Under the pieces are notes generated by a model. That model did not search any database, was not told the DNA's origin, and saw only the letters and a program-made list of their open reading frames with translations. From Caulobacter sp. FWC2 (GTDB taxonomy: Bacteria > Pseudomonadota > Alphaproteobacteria > Caulobacterales > Caulobacteraceae), in contig NZ_PEBF01000002.1 in assembly GCF_002742625.1 (NCBI RefSeq), forward strand, positions 186,001 through 250,000: a stretch of 64,000 bases of DNA, in the 5' to 3' direction. The first letter of the stretch is position 1, and each line of letters opens with the position of its first letter. Of this stretch, positions 59,981 to 64,000 are shown piece by piece. A program made the translations under genes and the position numbers.

Positions 59981-62263
59981 ATGACCAATTCCAGCTGGAA
60001 ATCGGCGCTTTGCGCGGGCGTTTCGCTTGTTTTCCTGCCCTCGATCGCGAGCGCGCAGGCCGCTCCTCAGGCCGCTCCTCAGGCCGCTCCTCAGGCCGCG
60101 CCCACCGGCCTCGAGGAGGTGATCGTCACGGCCCAGCGCCGGGAGGAGCGCTTGGCGGACGTGCCCGTCGCGGTGACGGCCTTCGGCGCGCGCGAGCTGG
60201 AACGGCGCCAGATCGCGGACGTCCGCGCCCTGACCGAGAACGCGCCGTCGATCACCTTCACGGCCACGCCCTATGGGAACAACGACCTGATCCTGGCGAT
60301 CCGTGGCGTCGCGCCCGGCGGCGTCCTGCCCAACGTGGATCAGGCGGTAGGCACCTATGTCGACGGCATCTACTACGCCCGTCCTGAGGGCAGCAATCTG
60401 GCCATGGTGGACATCGCCTCGGCCGAGGTCCTGCGCGGTCCGCAGGGCACGCTGTTTGGCCGCAACACCATCGGTGGGGCGTTGAACATCACGACCAACA
60501 AGCCGACCTACGACTTTGGCGGGTCGCTGAAGCTGGGATACGGCAACTACAACGCCATCTCCGGCACCGGCGTGGTCAATTTGCCGATCATCGCCGACAA
60601 GCTGGCGGCGCGACTGGTCTACAGCCACGTCGAGCACGACGGATACGGCTACAATCCCACGCTCGCGAGCGATGTCGCAGATCAGAACGACGACTATATC
60701 CGCGCCAGCCTCCGCGCGGACCTGACCTCCCGGATGCGGCTTGACGTCAGCTTCGATCACTATGCCGGCGCCAACCATCAGCCGCTGTGGGTGCTCAACG
60801 CCTATCAGCCTGGCCTGACGGCCGCGCAATATGCGCCCTATGTGGCCGCGCCGAAGTCGCGCACCAGCTACGCGGGCTACAATCCCCTCAACCAGTCCAA
60901 GGTCTACGACTGGACCGGCACGCTCACCGCCGACCTCGGCTTCGCCACCCTCAAGGCGATCTCAGGGTATCGCAACATCGATTTCGAGGGCGCGGCGGAC
61001 CTGGACGGCACGCCCTTCCCGACCGCTGACGTCCGCACCTTCGAATTGGACGGCCACCAGGTTTCGCAGGAGCTTCAACTCTATGGGACCACCCTCGCCG
61101 ACCGGCTGACCTGGACCGCCGGGGCGTACTATTTCCGCGAGAAGATCCGCAATTCGCCCATCACCCGCGTGCCCACCGCCATTCAGGACAACACGATCCG
61201 ACCGACCAATGAATCGGTCAGCCTGTTTGGCCAGATCGGCCTGGAAGTCCTGCCGCGCCTGCGTCTCACCGCCGGGCTGCGGGCGGTCAAGGACACGCGC
61301 AGCATGGTCTATACGCCCGCGCGCTTTGCCGTCTCGGCGGCCAATTCGACCAATCCCGAACCGCCCGCCTCGGCGGTGACGCCGGCGGCCTGCCCCTTTA
61401 CGGCCATCGGCCTCAACGCCGCGCCCGGCGGCTGCCTCTACACGCCGCGCGACATCCACTTCAACACCGTTCCGTTCACGCTCGGCGTCGACTACCGGCT
61501 CCCTGGAGATGGTCTGCTGTATGGCAAATTCTCCAAGGGCTACCGGTCGGGCGGCTTTCAGCAGGCCAGCGGCACGACCGCCGCCTTCTTCACGCCATTC
61601 GGCGAAGAGAGCGTGGGAAGCTATGAGGCCGGCGCCAAGCTCACCTTCTTCGACAAGCGCCTCAGGATCGGCGCGAGCGGCTATTTCTCGACCTTCTCGG
61701 GAATTCAGCAGAACGCCATTCTTTCGGCCAGCCCGGTGATCATCGCCGTGCTGAATTCGGGTAAGGCCGAGATCTATGGCGGCGAGTTCGAGGCGACCGC
61801 GCTTGTGGGCCGCCTGCGCCTCAACGCGGCGCTGGGCTTGATCCATCCGGAATTCACCGACGGGCCCTACAAGGGATCGGCGGTGCCAACCGTGGCCAAG
61901 ACGACCGTGGCGCTCAGCGCCGACTACCCGGTCGACCTGTCGGCCGGGCGGTTGGACCTGCATGTCGACTACAATCACCGCTCCGAAGTTTACTTCCTCA
62001 ACACCGTCACCATCACTGGCGCGGGCCCGGTTCCCCTGACCGACTTTCAGCGAAATTCCGTTCGTCAGGGCGGCTACGGGCTGTTGAACGCCCAGGCGTC
62101 CTTCACGCTGGCGCGGGCGCCGGTCACCGTGGCCTTCTACGGCAAGAACCTCACCAACGAATATTTCGGCGCGCGCTCGGGATCCTTCGCCGCCAGCAAC
62201 TTCAACACGGTGGTGATCGGCGCGCCGCGCACCTACGGGGCCAGTGTCTCCTACGCCTTCTGA
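59981..62263 (+). CDS. TonB-dependent outer-membrane receptor
   Basis: A 760-residue receptor with AGGGAGGG before the ATG. Signal peptide about residues 1-27 (ending ASAQA), an AAPQ repeat spacer, TonB-box region LEEVIVTAQRREERLADVPV, plug with VLRGPQGTLFGRNTIGGAL, and a barrel ending GASVSYAF with terminal Phe. Substrate import for the island is inferred from its operator-like pair and from the FAH and SDR genes that follow. Confidence 0.92.
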   Translation: MTNSSWKSALCAGVSLVFLPSIASAQAAPQAAPQAAPQAAPTGLEEVIVTAQRREERLADVPVAVTAFGARELERRQIADVRALTENAPSITFTATPYGNNDLILAIRGVAPGGVLPNVDQAVGTYVDGIYYARPEGSNLAMVDIASAEVLRGPQGTLFGRNTIGGALNITTNKPTYDFGGSLKLGYGNYNAISGTGVVNLPIIADKLAARLVYSHVEHDGYGYNPTLASDVADQNDDYIRASLRADLTSRMRLDVSFDHYAGANHQPLWVLNAYQPGLTAAQYAPYVAAPKSRTSYAGYNPLNQSKVYDWTGTLTADLGFATLKAISGYRNIDFEGAADLDGTPFPTADVRTFELDGHQVSQELQLYGTTLADRLTWTAGAYYFREKIRNSPITRVPTAIQDNTIRPTNESVSLFGQIGLEVLPRLRLTAGLRAVKDTRSMVYTPARFAVSAANSTNPEPPASAVTPAACPFTAIGLNAAPGGCLYTPRDIHFNTVPFTLGVDYRLPGDGLLYGKFSKGYRSGGFQQASGTTAAFFTPFGEESVGSYEAGAKLTFFDKRLRIGASGYFSTFSGIQQNAILSASPVIIAVLNSGKAEIYGGEFEATALVGRLRLNAALGLIHPEFTDGPYKGSAVPTVAKTTVALSADYPVDLSAGRLDLHVDYNHRSEVYFLNTVTITGAGPVPLTDFQRNSVRQGGYGLLNAQASFTLARAPVTVAFYGKNLTNEYFGARSGSFAASNFNTVVIGAPRTYGASVSYAF
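60056..60103 (+). repeat. 12-bp tandem repeat encoding AAPQ units
   Basis: CAGGCCGCTCCT occurs three times in a row, followed by a fourth altered copy (CAGGCCGCGCCC). It lies between the signal peptide and the TonB box. Unit length keeps the frame, so copy-number change would only lengthen the spacer. Confidence 0.9.
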
Positions 62264-62354
62264 TAACCGCGCCCGGCTCGCGCCAAACTCTGCGGCGCGG
62301 TGATCCGGGCGGACCGCGCTTCCCGGCTCGCCCGCCGATCGCAAGGAAATCACG

Positions 62355-63245
62355 ATGCGATTGTTGTCCTTTGATCTGAACGGCGCGCCGACCACTGGCG
62401 TGCGTCTGGGCGATGAGGTGATCGATCTGGGCGTCGCCGCGCCGGATTTGCCGCGAGACCTCCGCGGGCTGCTGGCGGCTGGTCCCCAGGCCCTGGCGGC
62501 GGCCGAACGCGCCGCCGCCGCCGCGCCCGGCCACGCCCGTCACCCGCTCGAGCGCGTGCGCCACCTGGTGCCCATCCCTAGACCGGACAAGATCATCGGC
62601 CTGGGCAAGACCTACATGAAGCACGTCGCCGAAATGAACGCCGAGGCGTCGACGTTTCCAGGCATGTTCCTGCGCGCGCCCGATTCCATGGTCGCCCACA
62701 ACCGGCCTATCTGGCGGCCGGAAGTCTCCGACACCCTCGACTACGAGGGCGAACTGATGGTTGTCATTGGCCGGGGCGGGTGGATGATCCCGCGCGAAAG
62801 CGCGCTCGAGCACGTCGCCGGCTATGCCTGCCACAACGACGGCAGCGTCCGCGCCTACAACTACATCCCTTCGGCGGTCACCGCCGGTAAGAACTTCCTC
62901 AACACCGGCGGGCTCGGTCCCGAGATCGTCACCGCTGACGAGTTGCCGCCAGGCTGCAAGGGCTTGCGGCTCACCACCCACGTCAACGGCGAGCTGCGGC
63001 AGAGCGCCGACATCGCCGAAATGCATTGGGACGTCGCGCACCTGGTTCACCTGATGTCGACGATCTTCACGCTCTATCCCGGCGACTTGATCGCCACCGG
63101 AACGCCTTCCGGCTGCGCGGCGGCGGCGGCCAGCCCCCAGTGGTTAACGCCGGGCGACGTGGTGCGCGTGGAGATCGAGGGCGTCGGGACGCTGGTCAAT
63201 CCGATCGTGGACGCGCCCCGGGCAGGGGCGGGCGACCAAAGCTAG
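62355..63245 (+). CDS. Fumarylacetoacetate hydrolase (FAH) family protein
   Basis: A 296-residue FAH-type enzyme with AAGGAAAT upstream of the ATG. PRPDKIIGLGKTYMKHVAEM, metal-site LDYEGELMVVIGRGG, and GDLIATGTPSGCA are family blocks. The usual NDVSARD motif is changed to HNDGSVRAYNY. It probably hydrolyses or hydrates a dicarbonyl intermediate. Its TAG stop overlaps the convergent SDR stop in one CTAG, as in the first FAH gene. Confidence 0.87.
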   Translation: MRLLSFDLNGAPTTGVRLGDEVIDLGVAAPDLPRDLRGLLAAGPQALAAAERAAAAAPGHARHPLERVRHLVPIPRPDKIIGLGKTYMKHVAEMNAEASTFPGMFLRAPDSMVAHNRPIWRPEVSDTLDYEGELMVVIGRGGWMIPRESALEHVAGYACHNDGSVRAYNYIPSAVTAGKNFLNTGGLGPEIVTADELPPGCKGLRLTTHVNGELRQSADIAEMHWDVAHLVHLMSTIFTLYPGDLIATGTPSGCAAAAASPQWLTPGDVVRVEIEGVGTLVNPIVDAPRAGAGDQS

Positions 63246-64000
63246 CGCACCATCATCAGACCGCCATCCACCGCCAGGGTCTGGCCGGTGATGAAGCGCG
63301 AGGCGTCGCTGGCCAGGAAGACCAGCACCGGCGCCATGTCCGCGTCCGGGTCGCCGAGCCGACCGCCCAGCGGGATCATCATGGCCATGCCCCGGTCGTG
63401 GGCCTCGAGCTGCTCGGGCGACATGCCCGCGCGGGTCGTGTCGTACATCGGCGTCCACATGCCGGGCGCGACCGCGTTGACCGAGACGCCGTAGCGTCCC
63501 CACTCCTGGGCGATCGTGCGCGTCCAGGCCAGGACCGCGCCCTTCGACGCGGCGTAGTGTGCGCAGCCGCGCAGGCCCATGGCGCCGGCCGCGGACGCGA
63601 AATTGACGATACGGCCGCCGCGCGCCTTGAGGTGGGGGAAGGCGGCTTGGTTGGCGATCATCGTGCCCTTGGCGTTGACACCAACCACCAGGTCCCACTC
63701 CTCGTCGGTGATCGCCTCCGCGGGCGTGTAGCGCTGGACCCCCGCGACGTGGATCAGGACATCAAGGCCGCCCATCTCTTCGACGGCCCGATTGATGGCC
63801 GCCGTCGCCGAGGTGCGCGAGGACACGTCACACAGATCGAAGGTCAGCCGCCCAGCGTCCCTGACCTCAGGCGCGCCGGCCGCGGCGACCGAAACATCCA
63901 GACCGCAGACTCTCGCGCCGGCCGCGGTCAACGCCCTGGCGGCGCTGGCCCCGATGCCGCGCGCCGCGCCCGTGACGATGATCTTCTTTCCCGAAAGGGT
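63242..64000 (-). CDS. SDR family oxidoreductase, 5' end outside the window
   Basis: The C-terminal 252 residues of a classical SDR; the frame is open to the window edge. The edge sequence reads TLSGKKIIVTGAARGIGASA, so only a few N-terminal residues are missing. HVAGVQRY, NFASAAGAMGLRG with catalytic Ser, HYAASKGAVLAWTRTIAQEW with Tyr and Lys, and the C-terminal ITGQTLAVDGGLMMVR are intact. Converges on the FAH gene. Confidence 0.88.
   Translation of the reverse strand, partial: TLSGKKIIVTGAARGIGASAARALTAAGARVCGLDVSVAAAGAPEVRDAGRLTFDLCDVSSRTSATAAINRAVEEMGGLDVLIHVAGVQRYTPAEAITDEEWDLVVGVNAKGTMIANQAAFPHLKARGGRIVNFASAAGAMGLRGCAHYAASKGAVLAWTRTIAQEWGRYGVSVNAVAPGMWTPMYDTTRAGMSPEQLEAHDRGMAMMIPLGGRLGDPDADMAPVLVFLASDASRFITGQTLAVDGGLMMVR

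Noticed and set aside
1..64000. CRISPR array, tRNA/rRNA genes, insertion sequences, prophage or defence genes
   Set aside because: No spaced direct repeats, no transposase or integrase frames, no cloverleaf or rRNA-like stretches were seen on reading both strands. The only tandem repeats are the receptor 12-bp repeat and the MerR duplication.

Overview
The window is high-GC DNA, almost fully coding, from an aerobic Gram-negative bacterium. Three TonB-dependent receptors, an ScfR/PccR-type regulator divergent from pccB, and the sequence style of the bioB, etfBA and pccAB products suggest an alphaproteobacterium of the Caulobacter/Phenylobacterium type. That assignment is inferred from recall of protein families, not from a search. 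No rRNA, tRNA, CRISPR array, insertion sequence or phage gene was seen.

Region 1 (1-6.7 kb) is a small accessory cluster. It holds a frameshifted double SnoaL-like gene, a TetR regulator, a limonene-epoxide-hydrolase-like protein, a TonB-dependent receptor, and two tandem paralogues of a family I do not recognise. One paralogue lacks a signal peptide and the other has a Tat-type signal.

Region 2 (6.7-17 kb) is propionyl-CoA metabolism. A PccR-like regulator is divergent from pccB, followed by an HSD10-like SDR, a doubtful small ORF, pccA, a MerR regulator, etfB, etfA, a protein with two copies of a MerR-type DNA-binding domain, and bioB. The carboxylase, its biotin supply and the electron acceptor for acyl-CoA dehydrogenases lie in one run of genes.

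Region 3 (17-28.6 kb) is a branched-chain amino acid operon divergent from an Lrp-type regulator: bkdA1-bkdA2-bkdB-lpdV, isovaleryl-CoA dehydrogenase, both methylcrotonyl-CoA carboxylase subunits, a MaoC hydratase and a CitE-like lyase. The usual liuC and liuE genes are absent. The last two genes match the (R)-specific hydratase/lyase arrangement known from Mycobacterium tuberculosis (Rv2499c/Rv2498c).

Region 4 (28.6-64 kb) is a large catabolic island. It has a CoA ligase, four acyl-CoA dehydrogenases (two as a probable heteromeric pair), two crotonases, a 3-hydroxyacyl-CoA dehydrogenase, a thiolase, a thiolase-like aldolase candidate with a DUF35 partner, two FAH-family hydrolases, four SDRs, an amidohydrolase, two VOC proteins, MFS and EamA transporters, two TonB-dependent receptors, and IclR and TetR regulators. 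The content suits uptake, CoA activation and side-chain/ring degradation of a hydrophobic cyclic compound such as a terpenoid or steroid-like molecule. The substrate cannot be named from sequence.

The strongest new signal is a 16-bp palindrome close to ATTCTGATATCAGAAT. It recurs in nearly every promoter region of region 4, usually as two copies exactly 19 bp apart, and once in front of the bkd operon. It probably marks one regulon, with the IclR protein at 31.5 kb the first candidate regulator.
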